From positions 1 through 45,247 of the forward strand of contig CAMDDZ010000044.1 in the NCBI GenBank assembly GCA_945893145.1: a stretch of 45,247 nt of DNA, written 5' to 3'. Position 1 is the stretch's first letter; every line of letters begins with the position of its first letter. Under the pieces are notes generated by a model, which was not told the DNA's origin, did no database searches, and saw only the letters and a program-made list of their open reading frames with translations. Shown piece by piece: positions 17,595-25,451 of the stretch. The position numbers were made by a program, and so were the translations under genes. Origin of the DNA: Rhodoplanes serenus (GTDB taxonomy: Bacteria; Pseudomonadota; Alphaproteobacteria; Rhizobiales; Xanthobacteraceae).

Positions 17595-18269
17595 CTAGGC
17601 TAGGGTTTCGTCCAGCAACTCCAGGCCGCCGGCGCCGACAACCCGGCCGTCCTCGATCCGCACCACCTGGGAGGCGAGGCGCTGGATCTCGCCGGCTTGG
17701 TGGCTGACGTAGATCATCGGCACGCGGGCCTCATCGCGCAGCCGAGCGAGATAAGGCAGGATTTCAAGCTTGCGGGCGCGGTCGAGCGAGGCCAGCGGTT
17801 CGTCGAGCAACAACAATCGTGGTTTTAGCAATAGCGCGCGGCCGATGGCGACACGCTGGCGCTCGCCGCCGGACAGATGGCCGGGCCGGCGCGGCAACAG
17901 GTTTCCGATGTCGAGCAGCGCGACGATGCGCTCGCGCTCGGCCGGATCGGGCTCGAGCTTGCTCATCCATCGCCCGTAGTCGAGGTTCTGCGCCACGGAG
18001 AGGTGCGGAAACAGCCGGCCCTCCTGGAACACATAGCCGATACGGCGCCGGTGCGCCGGCACGTTCACGCGCGCGGCGCTGTCGAACAGCACGTTGTCGT
18101 CGAGCACGATGCGGCCGCGGTCGGGCCGCACGAGGCCCGCGATCATGTTGACGATCGAGGTCTTGCCCGCACCGGACGGGCCGAACAGCGCGGTCGCGCC
18201 GCCCGCCGCCTCGAATTTCGCGGCGATACTGAACTCGCCGAGACGCTTTTCGACATCAACTGAAAGCAT
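17595..18269 (-). CDS. modC: molybdate ABC transporter ATPase, short form
   Basis: A 224-residue ATPase that powers molybdate import with ModB. Walker [10 protein letters not shown] is near 30-38, the Q-loop is [13 protein letters not shown], the signature is [16 protein letters not shown], Walker B is [12 protein letters not shown], and the switch is YVSHQ. The motifs QEGRLFPHL and DLDYGRW-like NLDYGRWM are typical of ModC. It stops right after the ATPase core and lacks the C-terminal molybdopterin-binding (TOBE/Mop) domain found in ModC proteins of about 360 residues, and no Mop coding sequence follows. It starts one base after the modB stop. Confidence 0.85.
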   Translation of the reverse strand: MLSVDVEKRLGEFSIAAKFEAAGGATALFGPSGAGKTSIVNMIAGLVRPDRGRIVLDDNVLFDSAARVNVPAHRRRIGYVFQEGRLFPHLSVAQNLDYGRWMSKLEPDPAERERIVALLDIGNLLPRRPGHLSGGERQRVAIGRALLLKPRLLLLDEPLASLDRARKLEILPYLARLRDEARVPMIYVSHQAGEIQRLASQVVRIEDGRVVGAGGLELLDETLA

Positions 18270-18270
18270 C

Positions 18271-18963
18271 TCAATCTCCGTGATATCGCATGCCGGCGCG
18301 GCGGGCGAACCACTCCGACGCGATCAGTGCGGCGAGCGCGATGACGATGGAGATCAAGACCAGGCGGCCGGCAGCGGCGTCGCCGCCGGGAACTTGCGTG
18401 AGCGTGTAGATCGCAGCCGAGATGGTCTGCGTCTCGCCCGGGATGTTGGAGACGAACGTGATGGTGGCGCCGAATTCGCCCAACGCCTTGGCGAAGCTCA
18501 AGACCATGCCGGCGATGACGCCCGGCAGCGCCAGCGGCAGCGTGACCGTGAGGAAGGTCCAGAAACCGCTCGCGCCGAGCGTCGATGCCGCGTCTTCAAG
18601 CCGCCGGTCGATCGCCTCGAACGACAACCGAATGGCGCGCACCAGCAGCGGAAACGCCATCACGCCGCAGGCCAGCGCCGCCCCAGTCCAGCGGAACGAA
18701 AACACGATCCCGATGCTGGCGAGAAACTCACCGGCCGCGCCTCTGCGTCCGAACGTGATCAGCAGCAGATAGCCGGTCACCACCGGCGGCAGCACCAACG
18801 GCAGATGCACCACACCGTCGAGTAGCGCCTTGCCCCAGAAATCCTTGCGTGCCAGCACCCAGGCAATTGCGATGCCGAACGGCAGCGACGCGATCGTGGC
18901 GACCAGCGCGATGCGCAGCGAAAGGTAGACCGCGGTCCATTCGTCCGGGGTGAGGTCAAACAT
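18271..18963 (-). CDS. modB: molybdate ABC transporter permease
   Basis: A 230-residue inner-membrane permease with about five hydrophobic segments. [39 protein letters not shown] is a standard ModB start. The ATPase-contact EAA loop is [59 protein letters not shown], which includes the ModB/CysT-type GEFGA motif. It lies between modA and modC on the minus strand, but 189 bp with a palindromic repeat separate it from modA. It forms the channel for MoO4 (2-). Confidence 0.93.
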   Translation of the reverse strand: MFDLTPDEWTAVYLSLRIALVATIASLPFGIAIAWVLARKDFWGKALLDGVVHLPLVLPPVVTGYLLLITFGRRGAAGEFLASIGIVFSFRWTGAALACGVMAFPLLVRAIRLSFEAIDRRLEDAASTLGASGFWTFLTVTLPLALPGVIAGMVLSFAKALGEFGATITFVSNIPGETQTISAAIYTLTQVPGGDAAAGRLVLISIVIALAALIASEWFARRAGMRYHGD

Positions 18964-18972
18964 CGCCGCTGC

Positions 18973-19141
18973 GTGTCCCGGGCGCAGCGCAGTACCATAA
19001 GCGCGTTAACGCGCGTCTCCGACACGCTATGGTAGTGCGCTGCAGACCCGGGACCCCGGTTTTTTCAAACAACAGTAAGCTGGGTCCCGGATCTGCGTTG
19101 CACCGCTGCGCTACGCGCGCGCTGCAACGCGTCCGGGACAC
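18973..19141. repeat. complex palindromic repeat between modA and modB
   Basis: The outer arms GTGTCCCGG (18973-18981) and CCGGGACAC (19133-19141) are exact inverts. A second inverted pair centres on GGGACCCCGG and TGGGTCCCGG (about 19050-19090). The 38-bp module shared with 399-436 sits at 18995-19032, flanked by its own arms. It lies within the modABC transcription unit, where it could fold in the messenger and weaken or separate modBC expression. Confidence 0.7.
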
Positions 19142-19152
19142 GAGGCTGTTGC

Positions 19153-19938
19153 TCACGGTCCTGGCTTCAGCAAATACGTAAATCCATAGCGCTCGAAGAG
19201 CACCTGTCCGGTGGCCGAGCGCAGGAAATCTAGATAGCCCTTCGCTTCCGGCTTTGCGGTCGCTGTGAGCGCGACCGGATAGGTGATCGCCGGATGTGAA
19301 TCGGCCGGGAAGTGTCCGATGATCTTCACGCCCGGCTCGACCTTGGTGTCGGTCTCATAGACGATGCCGAGCGCCGCCTCGCCGCGCGCGACAAGCGTCA
19401 GAGCAGCGCGCACGTTCTCGGCCATCGCAAACTTGCTTTCCGCCGCGCTCCAGGAGCCGAGCTTCTCCAGCGCCGCCTTGGCATATTTGCCGACCGGCAC
19501 GGCGCGCACGTCGCCGGTGGCGATGCGGCCGTCGCCCGCCAGCTTGACGAGGTCGAAGCCGCGGCCGATCGTAACGTTACCGAGCTTGGAATCCTTCGGC
19601 GCGATCAGCACCAGCCGGTTGCCGAGCAGGCTGGTTCGCGTGCCGTTCTGAATGAGCTTCTTCTGCTGGACATAGTCCATCCATTCCAGGTCCGCGGAGG
19701 CGAAGACATCCGCGGGCGCCCCGGCCTCGATCTGCTTGGCCAGCGCGGAGGAAGCGGCGTAGCTCGATACGACCTTGATCTTGGTCTTTCCCGTGAAGAT
19801 GGCATTGAGATCGTCGATGGCGTTCTTCATCGAAGCCGCGGCGAACACAGTAAGGGTCTTGTCCTGGGCGGCGGCGGGATGTGCAGCCAACAAGGCTGCG
19901 ACGAGGGCGGCGAACAAGGTCCGGATGGCTTTCTGCAT
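19153..19938 (-). CDS. modA: molybdate-binding protein ModA
   Basis: A 261-residue periplasmic binding protein for molybdate/tungstate. The signal peptide ends AAHPAAA-QD. The mature protein starts KTLTVFAAASMKNAIDDLNAIF, with the oxyanion-binding AAAS motif. YAASSALAKQIEAGAPADVFASAD is the second hallmark, and YPVALTATAK lies near the end. The frame is open to 20109, but ATG at 19938 has GGAGAT upstream and gives the signal peptide. It is the first gene of modA-modB-modC, divergent from the GMC oxidoreductase gene. No modE regulator is in the window. Confidence 0.93.
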   Translation of the reverse strand: MQKAIRTLFAALVAALLAAHPAAAQDKTLTVFAAASMKNAIDDLNAIFTGKTKIKVVSSYAASSALAKQIEAGAPADVFASADLEWMDYVQQKKLIQNGTRTSLLGNRLVLIAPKDSKLGNVTIGRGFDLVKLAGDGRIATGDVRAVPVGKYAKAALEKLGSWSAAESKFAMAENVRAALTLVARGEAALGIVYETDTKVEPGVKIIGHFPADSHPAITYPVALTATAKPEAKGYLDFLRSATGQVLFERYGFTYLLKPGP

Positions 19939-19950
19939 GGCGATCTCCAC

Positions 19951-19965
19951 GGGCGCGTTGCGCCC
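19951..19965 (-). promoter_or_regulatory. leader hairpin ahead of modA
   Basis: A perfect 6-bp hairpin (GGGCGC, loop GTT, GCGCCC) lies just ahead of the modA ribosome site. It could affect modA translation. It is not a known molybdenum-cofactor riboswitch. Confidence 0.25.
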
Positions 19966-19997
19966 GCATGACGGGTCGGTGGTGATGGGACGACCAG

Positions 19998-20015
19998 CCG
20001 GAATCGCCGTTCCGG
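19998..20015. promoter_or_regulatory. inverted repeat CCGGAA-N6-TTCCGG, possible operator
   Basis: An exact 6-6-6 inverted repeat in the 169-bp region between the divergent modA and GMC genes. It has the size of a dimeric regulator site, but I cannot name a regulator. Confidence 0.3.
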
Positions 20016-20107
20016 ACAGCGACAGCGTGCGCACGGCGCGCTGCGGGCCACACCGGGAGCCTAGCAAGTCTGCACGCGCAAGGTAAAGTCGGTCACCGGA
20101 GGACGGC

Positions 20108-21739
20108 ATGGCCGAAGTGACGCAGCTCGACGGCGAATACGACTACATCATTGTGGGCGCGGGCTCGGCCGGTTGCCTGCTGGCGAATCGCCTCTCGGCC
20201 GATCCCGGCAATCGCGTGCTGCTGTTGGAAGCCGGCGGCCGCGACAATTGGATCTGGTACCACATTCCGGTCGGTTACCTGTTCGCCATCGGCAATCCGC
20301 GCTCCGACTGGATGTTCAAGACCGAGCCGGTGCCGGGCCTTAACGGCCGCGCGCTGAACTATCCGCGCGGCAAGGTGATCGGAGGCTCGTCCTCGATCAA
20401 CGCAATGATCTACATGCGCGGGCAGGCGGCCGATTACGATCATTGGCGTCAGCTCGGCCTCACCGGCTGGGGCTGGAACGACGTGCTGCCGGTCTTCAAA
20501 CAGCACGAGAACCACTTCCTCGGCGCCGGCGAGCACCACGCGACCGGCGGCGACTGGCGGATCGAGCATCCGCGCGTGCGCTGGGATTTGCTCGATGCAT
20601 TCCGCGCCGCGGCCGAGCAGGCTGGCGTGAAGCGGATCGACGATTTTAACACCGGCGACAACGAAGGCTCCGCGCCTTATCACGTCAATCAGATGCGCGG
20701 CCGGCGTTGGTCGTCAGCGCGCGCATTCCTGAAGCCCGTGCTGCACCGGCCGAACTTGCGGCTGGAAACCGGCTGCCTGGTCGAGGGCGTCACCTTCGAG
20801 GGCAAACGCGCCAACGGCGTTCGCTTCCGGCAGGATGGCGCGCTCCAGCTCGCGCGTTGCCGCGGCGAGGTGGTCCTCGCCGCCGGCTCGATCGGTTCGA
20901 TTCAGACGCTGTTGTTGTCGGGGGTGGGGCCGGCCGCGCAGTTACAGAATCTCGGCATTCCGATGGTGCTCGACAGGCCGGGCGTCGGCGAGAACCTGCA
21001 AGACCATCTGCAACTGCGGATGATCTACAAGGTCTCCGGCATCACCACGCTCAACGAGACTTATGCCTCGCTGTTCGGCCGCGCCAAGATTTTCCTCGAC
21101 TACGCGCTGCGGCGGCGCGGGCCGCTGACCATGGCGCCCTCGCAACTCGGCATCTTCACGCGCTCCGATCCGCGGCGCGAGCGCGCCAACATTCAGTATC
21201 ACGTGCAGCCGCTGTCGCTCGATCGCTTTGGCGAACCGCTGCACACCTTCCCAGCCTTCACCGCGAGTGTCGCCAACGTGCAGCCGACCAGCCGCGGCCA
21301 CATCCGGCTCAAATCGGCCGACCCGGCCGACAAGCCTGCGATCCAGCCGAATTATCTTGCGACCGAAGAGGACAGGCGCGTTGCCGCCGACTCGATTCGC
21401 GTGACGCGGCGGATCGTGGCGCAGCCTGCGCTCGCGCCGTTCCATCCGATTGAATATCTACCGGGCGATGCCATTCGCGATAACGATGAGGCCGCGCTGG
21501 CGAAGGCTGCGGGCGACGTCGGCACCACGATCTTCCATCCGGTCGGCACCGCGAAGATGGGCCTGCCGAGCGACCCGATGGCGGTGGTGGACGAGCGCCT
21601 TCGCGTGTTCGGGCTCGAGTGCATCCGTGTGGTGGATGCGTCCGTGATGCCGTCGATCACCTCGGGCAACACCAACTCGCCGACCATCATGATTGCGGAG
21701 AAGGGCGCCGCGATGATCCGGCAGGATGCCCGCGGCTGA
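20108..21739 (+). CDS. GMC family FAD oxidoreductase (choline/alcohol dehydrogenase-like)
   Basis: A 543-residue flavoprotein of the glucose-methanol-choline family, which oxidises alcohols to aldehydes. The FAD Rossmann motif DYIIVGAGSAGCLLANRLS is at 12-30 and LLLEAGG follows. NYPRGKVIGGSSSINAMIYMRG is the first GMC signature, GSIGSIQTLLLSGVGP the second, and HPVGTAKMG with NTNSPTIMIAEKGA carry the catalytic His and Asn of the C-terminus. There is no signal peptide, so it is cytosolic or membrane-associated. The overall pattern is closer to AlkJ/BetA-type dehydrogenases than to oxidases. CCGGAGGA provides the ribosome site. The substrate is not predictable. Confidence 0.9.
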   Translation: MAEVTQLDGEYDYIIVGAGSAGCLLANRLSADPGNRVLLLEAGGRDNWIWYHIPVGYLFAIGNPRSDWMFKTEPVPGLNGRALNYPRGKVIGGSSSINAMIYMRGQAADYDHWRQLGLTGWGWNDVLPVFKQHENHFLGAGEHHATGGDWRIEHPRVRWDLLDAFRAAAEQAGVKRIDDFNTGDNEGSAPYHVNQMRGRRWSSARAFLKPVLHRPNLRLETGCLVEGVTFEGKRANGVRFRQDGALQLARCRGEVVLAAGSIGSIQTLLLSGVGPAAQLQNLGIPMVLDRPGVGENLQDHLQLRMIYKVSGITTLNETYASLFGRAKIFLDYALRRRGPLTMAPSQLGIFTRSDPRRERANIQYHVQPLSLDRFGEPLHTFPAFTASVANVQPTSRGHIRLKSADPADKPAIQPNYLATEEDRRVAADSIRVTRRIVAQPALAPFHPIEYLPGDAIRDNDEAALAKAAGDVGTTIFHPVGTAKMGLPSDPMAVVDERLRVFGLECIRVVDASVMPSITSGNTNSPTIMIAEKGAAMIRQDARG

Positions 21740-21874
21740 TTTAGTTGGCTGTTTGGTCGATTTCCGTGCTGGTTCTGCGATTTGGAACCAACCGGGCATG
21801 CAGTTCATTAGTGCGAAGGCCAATTGGATCTGACGCGCGCATGAATCTGCAGGCCGCTGCCCAAACACGCGCCA

Positions 21875-21886
21875 AAATGGCCATTT
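21875..21886. promoter_or_regulatory. 12-bp palindrome upstream of TSUP gene
   Basis: The perfect palindrome AAATGGCCATTT lies 20 bp before the ATG of the TSUP exporter gene. It may be an operator. The regulator is unknown and a chance occurrence is possible. Confidence 0.2.
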
Positions 21887-21906
21887 CGTCGCCAGATGGA
21901 TCGTAA

Positions 21907-22659
21907 ATGGACACTGAACTCTTCCTGCTGCTGCTTGCGATCGGGTTTGCGGCGCAGTTGATCGACGGCGCGCTCGGCATGGCCTATGGCGTGCTGTCGA
22001 ACACGGCGCTGCTGATGATCGGTATTGCGCCCGCGCAGGCGAGCGCGCTGGTCCACACCGCCGAGGTGTTTACCACCGGCGCTTCAGCCGTCTCGCACAT
22101 CTATCATCGCAACGTGGATTGGCGGTTGGTGCTGCGGCTCGGCATTCCCGGCGTGCTTGGGGCGATCCTCGGCGCGTGGATCTTGTCGAACGTCGATGTC
22201 TCGGCCGCGCGCCGCTATATCTACATTTATCTGCTGCTGATGGGGCTCTACATCCTGTTCAAAGCATTCCGCATTGCGCCGATGCGGCGCGATCCTGCGC
22301 GATGGACACCGCCGCTCGGGTTTGTTGCAGGATTTCTCGATGCCAGCGGCGGCGGCGGATGGGGGCCGGTGCTGACCTCGACGCTGGTCGGCTCGGGCCA
22401 CGCGCCGCGCCAGACCGTGGGTTCGGTCAACACCGCCGAGTTTTTCGTAACAATTGCCGCGGCCACGACATTTTTCGTCGAGCTCGGCGCTTCCAATTTG
22501 CACTACCTCGTGCCGCTGATCCTGGGCGGTGTGCTGGCTGCGCCGGTCGGCGGCTGGGCGGTTGGCCGCGTGCCGGCGCGCGCCCTGATGACAGCGGTCG
22601 GCCTGCTGATCATCACGATCTCGGCGTGGCAGATCTTGCGGCTGTTCAAGCTGATCTGA
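21907..22659 (+). CDS. TSUP family (TauE/SafE) anion exporter
   Basis: A 250-residue inner-membrane protein with about eight hydrophobic segments in two halves. It opens LLLLAIGFAAQLIDGALGMAYGVLSNTALLMIGI, with the family ASxxxH-like SALVHTAEVFTTG motif after it. The second half repeats the pattern at GFVAGFLDASGGGGWGPVLTSTLVGSG followed by GSVNTAEFFVT. TSUP proteins move sulfite, sulfoacetate or other sulfur-containing or organic anions. The ribosome site is weak. It lies 167 bp after the GMC gene and may be transcribed separately. Confidence 0.88.
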   Translation: MDTELFLLLLAIGFAAQLIDGALGMAYGVLSNTALLMIGIAPAQASALVHTAEVFTTGASAVSHIYHRNVDWRLVLRLGIPGVLGAILGAWILSNVDVSAARRYIYIYLLLMGLYILFKAFRIAPMRRDPARWTPPLGFVAGFLDASGGGGWGPVLTSTLVGSGHAPRQTVGSVNTAEFFVTIAAATTFFVELGASNLHYLVPLILGGVLAAPVGGWAVGRVPARALMTAVGLLIITISAWQILRLFKLI

Positions 22660-22682
22660 GAGCGATGCAGCTCGCTCTTTTG
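22659..22682. terminator. terminator hairpin between convergent genes
   Basis: A 7-bp stem (AGAGCGA with TCGCTCT) starts on the last base of the TSUP stop and is followed by a T-rich run. It lies between the convergent TSUP and mepA genes and is best oriented to end TSUP transcription. Confidence 0.6.
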
Positions 22683-22683
22683 T

Positions 22684-23613
22684 TTAAGGCGTCAGCGCGA
22701 GCTTGCGGCAGGCCGGCGGCAGCGACGACAGCGGAATGATTCTGGGCTTGATCGGCTTGGCGTCGGGCTTCGGCGGCTGGGGGGGCGATGGTTTGCTTAT
22801 CTTTTTGAACCACGCATCGAGGTCCTTGCCGCAGCCCTCATCGTTGGGAGTCGCCGGTTGCGCCTTGCAGGTCGTGCTGTCGGGCGGGCAGCTGATGCGG
22901 ACATGGAAATGATAATTGTGGCCCGGCACCGGCCGCATCTTGTGCAGCCAACTGCGGTCGTCTTTGACGTCGCGGCAGAGCGCCTTCTTGATCGCCGGGT
23001 TGACCAGCACGCGCTCGACCTCAGGGTCCGTCGCGGCGGCTTTCAGCAGAGCGATATGGGTCGGCGACCAAATTTTCGGATTCACGTCCTTCCAGTCGTC
23101 GGCGACGACGTTGGTCGCCATCGTCACCTCGCGCTCCTGGCGCGTGAACTCGCGGGCCGGCATCGGCGAGAGCCAGATGTCGGCGTCGAGTCCGACCTGA
23201 TGGCTCAAGTGGCCGGTCCGCATCGGGCCGCCGCGTGGCTGCGCCATGTCGCCGACGAGCAGGCCGTTCCAGCCGATCGCCTGCGCCTTCTCGGAAAAAC
23301 GCTCAAGGAACTTGATGATATTGGGGTGGCCCCAATTGCGGTTGCGCGACAATCGCATCACTTGCCAGGTCTTGCCGTTGATCGGCAGCGCGACGCCACC
23401 GACCAGGCAGCCGCTGGTGTAGAAGCCGATCGCCTGCGCCGGTCCCTCGAACGGCGTCAGCTTGCGGCCGAAGATTTCCTTGGCGGATATCTTGGGATCG
23501 GCCGGATCGACCGGCGGCAACGCCTGCGGATTCACGTTGCCAAGATCCTGCGCGCCCGCGGCGGCGCAGCCGGCGACGATGAACAGCAACGCTAGAATCG
23601 ATTGCCTTCCCAC
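22684..23613 (-). CDS. mepA: penicillin-insensitive murein DD-endopeptidase MepA
   Basis: A 309-residue peptidoglycan hydrolase (LAS family, Zn-dependent) that cuts peptide cross-links in murein. The motif GHLSHQVGLDADIW carries His138 and Asp145, and HNYHFHVRISCP with HxH at 236-238 completes the metal/active site. Cysteines at 69, 214, 243 and beyond probably form disulfides, as in the E. coli enzyme. The N-terminus FIVAGC fits a lipobox, so it may be a lipoprotein. Ordinary cleavage after AGA is also possible. A C-terminal proline-rich linker (PSPPQPPKPDAKP) ends in a short conserved tail. It is divergent from the L,D-transpeptidase gene, and both act on the same murein bonds. Confidence 0.92.
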   Translation of the reverse strand: MGRQSILALLFIVAGCAAAGAQDLGNVNPQALPPVDPADPKISAKEIFGRKLTPFEGPAQAIGFYTSGCLVGGVALPINGKTWQVMRLSRNRNWGHPNIIKFLERFSEKAQAIGWNGLLVGDMAQPRGGPMRTGHLSHQVGLDADIWLSPMPAREFTRQEREVTMATNVVADDWKDVNPKIWSPTHIALLKAAATDPEVERVLVNPAIKKALCRDVKDDRSWLHKMRPVPGHNYHFHVRISCPPDSTTCKAQPATPNDEGCGKDLDAWFKKISKPSPPQPPKPDAKPIKPRIIPLSSLPPACRKLALTP

Positions 23614-23796
23614 AAGCCATTTTTAACCCAGGGGCATGGCCGCTGGATAGTTACATCTCGGTAGGGCGGGTGGGCGCCCCGCCGTAACAAAGGTTTCATG
23701 CAGCTGTGTTATGCACGGCAATCCGCGCGGCCGCGCTTTACAAGCCAGCCAGTCGGCGAAATGCTCATAACGAAAATATCTGGCCGGGGGGCCTTG

Positions 23797-24378
23797 ATGT
23801 ATCGCGCGATTGTGGTGGCGTTTCTCGCCTGCGTGGGACTTGTTGCCGCCGTCGCATCGGCGGACCGCGCCAGCGCCGATATCGTGATCAGCGTCAACAA
23901 GGCGACGCAGACCTTGGTGGTGCTGGTCGACGGCGTCGAGCGCCACAATTGGACGGTCTCCACTGGGCTCGCGGGCGGGCCGCCGAACGGCGCCTTCAAG
24001 GTGCAGCGCCTTGAGCGGATGTGGTACTCGCGAACCTTCCATAATTCACCGATGCCGTACTCGATCTTCTTCCACGGGCCCTACGCGATCCACGGCACTT
24101 ATGCGGTGGCGCGGCTCGGCCATCGTGCGTCGATGGGCTGCGTGCGGCTGCATCCGAAAAACGCGGCGACGCTGTTCGATCTGGTACGGACCAATCCCGG
24201 AAAGACGCAGATCGTGGTGGCGGTTTCGTCGCATGTGGCGGCGCCGCCGCCGATGGTCGAGGCGCCTGCGGCAGCCGCCGTAGTGATCCCAGCCAAGCTT
24301 GAGGTTACGCCGCCGTCCGATGCCACCGGCACGGTCACTCCCGCGACGCCGGCCGGCACGCTGACGATCGAAGAATAG
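23797..24378 (+). CDS. L,D-transpeptidase (YkuD domain)
   Basis: A 193-residue periplasmic enzyme that makes 3-3 (mDAP-mDAP) cross-links or anchors proteins to murein. A signal peptide covers residues 1-28 (DRASA-DI). The YkuD domain spans about 28-140, with the active-site pattern HGTYAVARLGHRASMGCVRL: His99, His109 and the nucleophile Cys115. The tail is a low-complexity Pro/Ala/Thr stretch ending in LTIEE. The frame is open to 23698, but the ATG at 23797 gives the signal peptide and has a G-rich site upstream. The neighbouring divergent mepA product can cut such links, so the pair could remodel murein together. Confidence 0.9.
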   Translation: MYRAIVVAFLACVGLVAAVASADRASADIVISVNKATQTLVVLVDGVERHNWTVSTGLAGGPPNGAFKVQRLERMWYSRTFHNSPMPYSIFFHGPYAIHGTYAVARLGHRASMGCVRLHPKNAATLFDLVRTNPGKTQIVVAVSSHVAAPPPMVEAPAAAAVVIPAKLEVTPPSDATGTVTPATPAGTLTIEE

Positions 24379-24385
24379 CGCGCAC

Positions 24386-24865
24386 TCACTCGATCACGAT
24401 CTCGCCCACCATGCCGAGCTCGGCGTGCGACTTGCCGTCCTTGTCCTTGATGCTGCAAAGCAGATCGGTGACGCGGCCGGTCGCGACCGGCACGAACCAC
24501 CATTCCGCGCTCTGTCCAGGATAGACCTCGATCTCGCGGATCGCGCCCTTGAACTCGGCGAGTGTGGTGGGTTTGCCGTCGCGCGTCTGCACCACCTGGA
24601 CCTTGCGCGTGTAGACCATTTGCGAAAAACCGTGCGAGGTGAAGTAGTGCGGATCGTTGCTCGGGTTGCGCAGGATTAGCTTGTAGAGCTTGCCGGTTTC
24701 GAACTTGAGCTGGTTGGGCGCGAACACGTGTTCGCCCGGTTTGCCCAGATCGACCGTGATCTCGATCGGCTGCTGGCCCGCGAGGTTGCCGGCGGCGTAA
24801 CCGGCGGCGGATCCGATGATCGCGCCCGCAGCTCCGGCCGCGATCGCTTGAACGAATAAACGCAT
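24386..24865 (-). CDS. cupredoxin-domain protein
   Basis: A 159-residue exported blue-copper-like protein. Residues 1-30 form a small-residue hydrophobic segment that is a signal or anchor. The cupredoxin fold starts at IEITVDLGKPGEHVFAPNQLKFETGKLYKLILRN. Candidate copper ligands are His73 or His78 (DPHYFTSHGF), Cys137 (DLLCSIKDKDGKSH), His147 and Met152, although the Cys-His spacing is longer than in classical plastocyanins. It may be an electron carrier or a copper chaperone. AGGGGAC provides the ribosome site. It is divergent from the RidA gene, with a TTGCAA repeat between them. Confidence 0.78.
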   Translation of the reverse strand: MRLFVQAIAAGAAGAIIGSAAGYAAGNLAGQQPIEITVDLGKPGEHVFAPNQLKFETGKLYKLILRNPSNDPHYFTSHGFSQMVYTRKVQVVQTRDGKPTTLAEFKGAIREIEVYPGQSAEWWFVPVATGRVTDLLCSIKDKDGKSHAELGMVGEIVIE

Positions 24866-24912
24866 GATGCCGTCCCCTTGAAAGCGCTGAAACTCCTGCG
24901 ATTCTATTGCTA

Positions 24913-24929
24913 TTGCAAGTGAGTTGCAA
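24913..24929. promoter_or_regulatory. TTGCAA-N5-TTGCAA candidate operator
   Basis: Two palindromic TTGCAA hexamers separated by five bases lie 48 bp upstream of the cupredoxin start and about 105 bp upstream of the RidA start. TGCAA half sites resemble Fur/Mur-type boxes of alphaproteobacteria (from memory). No regulator is assigned from the sequence. Confidence 0.35.
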
Positions 24930-25034
24930 GTGCAGGAGACACGGGAAACCGCGTTCCGCCACAGGGGACGTGGCGCTTCTGCAAACCCGATAGACTGCGG
25001 CGACTGATCCGCAGACGTCATCGAGGAACCGCAA

Positions 25035-25427
25035 ATGGCCAAATATCTTGAGAAGACCGACTTTCAGAAATCGCGAGCGTTCTCGCCCGCCGTCATCACG
25101 CAAGGCGGACAGACCGTCTGGCTGGCCGGACAGACCGCAACCAAGGACGAGCAGGGCAACGACATTTCCCAGAATTTCGAAGCGCAGGTGCGCACCATCT
25201 TCAGTCTGATGGACAAGACATTGAAGCGCACCGGCGGCAGCCTCGCCAACCTGGTCACCATGACGGTGTTCATCAACGATCCGCGGCATGGCGACAAGTT
25301 CGTCGAGATGCGTGGCGGTTTTTTCCCGGACGGGAATTTTCCTGCGAGCGCGCTGATCACTGTCTCGCACTTCGCGCGGCCCGGCATGCTGATCGAAATT
25401 CAAGGCGTGGCGGTGGTCGGCGGGTGA
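25035..25427 (+). CDS. RidA (YjgF/YER057c) family protein, lacking the catalytic Arg
   Basis: A 130-residue cytosolic protein of the Rid family, trimeric in known members. GQTVWLAGQTATKDEQGN, LANLVTMTVFINDPRHGDKFVE and IEIQGVAVV are family motifs. In RidA enzymes that deaminate reactive 2-aminoacrylate imines, an Arg follows FPA in the FPARS motif. Here the sequence reads NFPASALITV, so Ser105 stands in its place. This puts it with the Rid4-7 type subfamilies, whose activity is usually different or unknown. It is convergent with the TctC gene (24-bp gap). Confidence 0.85.
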   Translation: MAKYLEKTDFQKSRAFSPAVITQGGQTVWLAGQTATKDEQGNDISQNFEAQVRTIFSLMDKTLKRTGGSLANLVTMTVFINDPRHGDKFVEMRGGFFPDGNFPASALITVSHFARPGMLIEIQGVAVVGG

Positions 25428-25451
25428 TGCTGCGGCGGCGCGCAGCCGCGT

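Noticed and set aside
21741..21980. 79-codon minus-strand frame upstream of and overlapping the TSUP gene
   Set aside because: It overlaps the start of a clear membrane-protein gene and has no ribosome site or recognisable motif.
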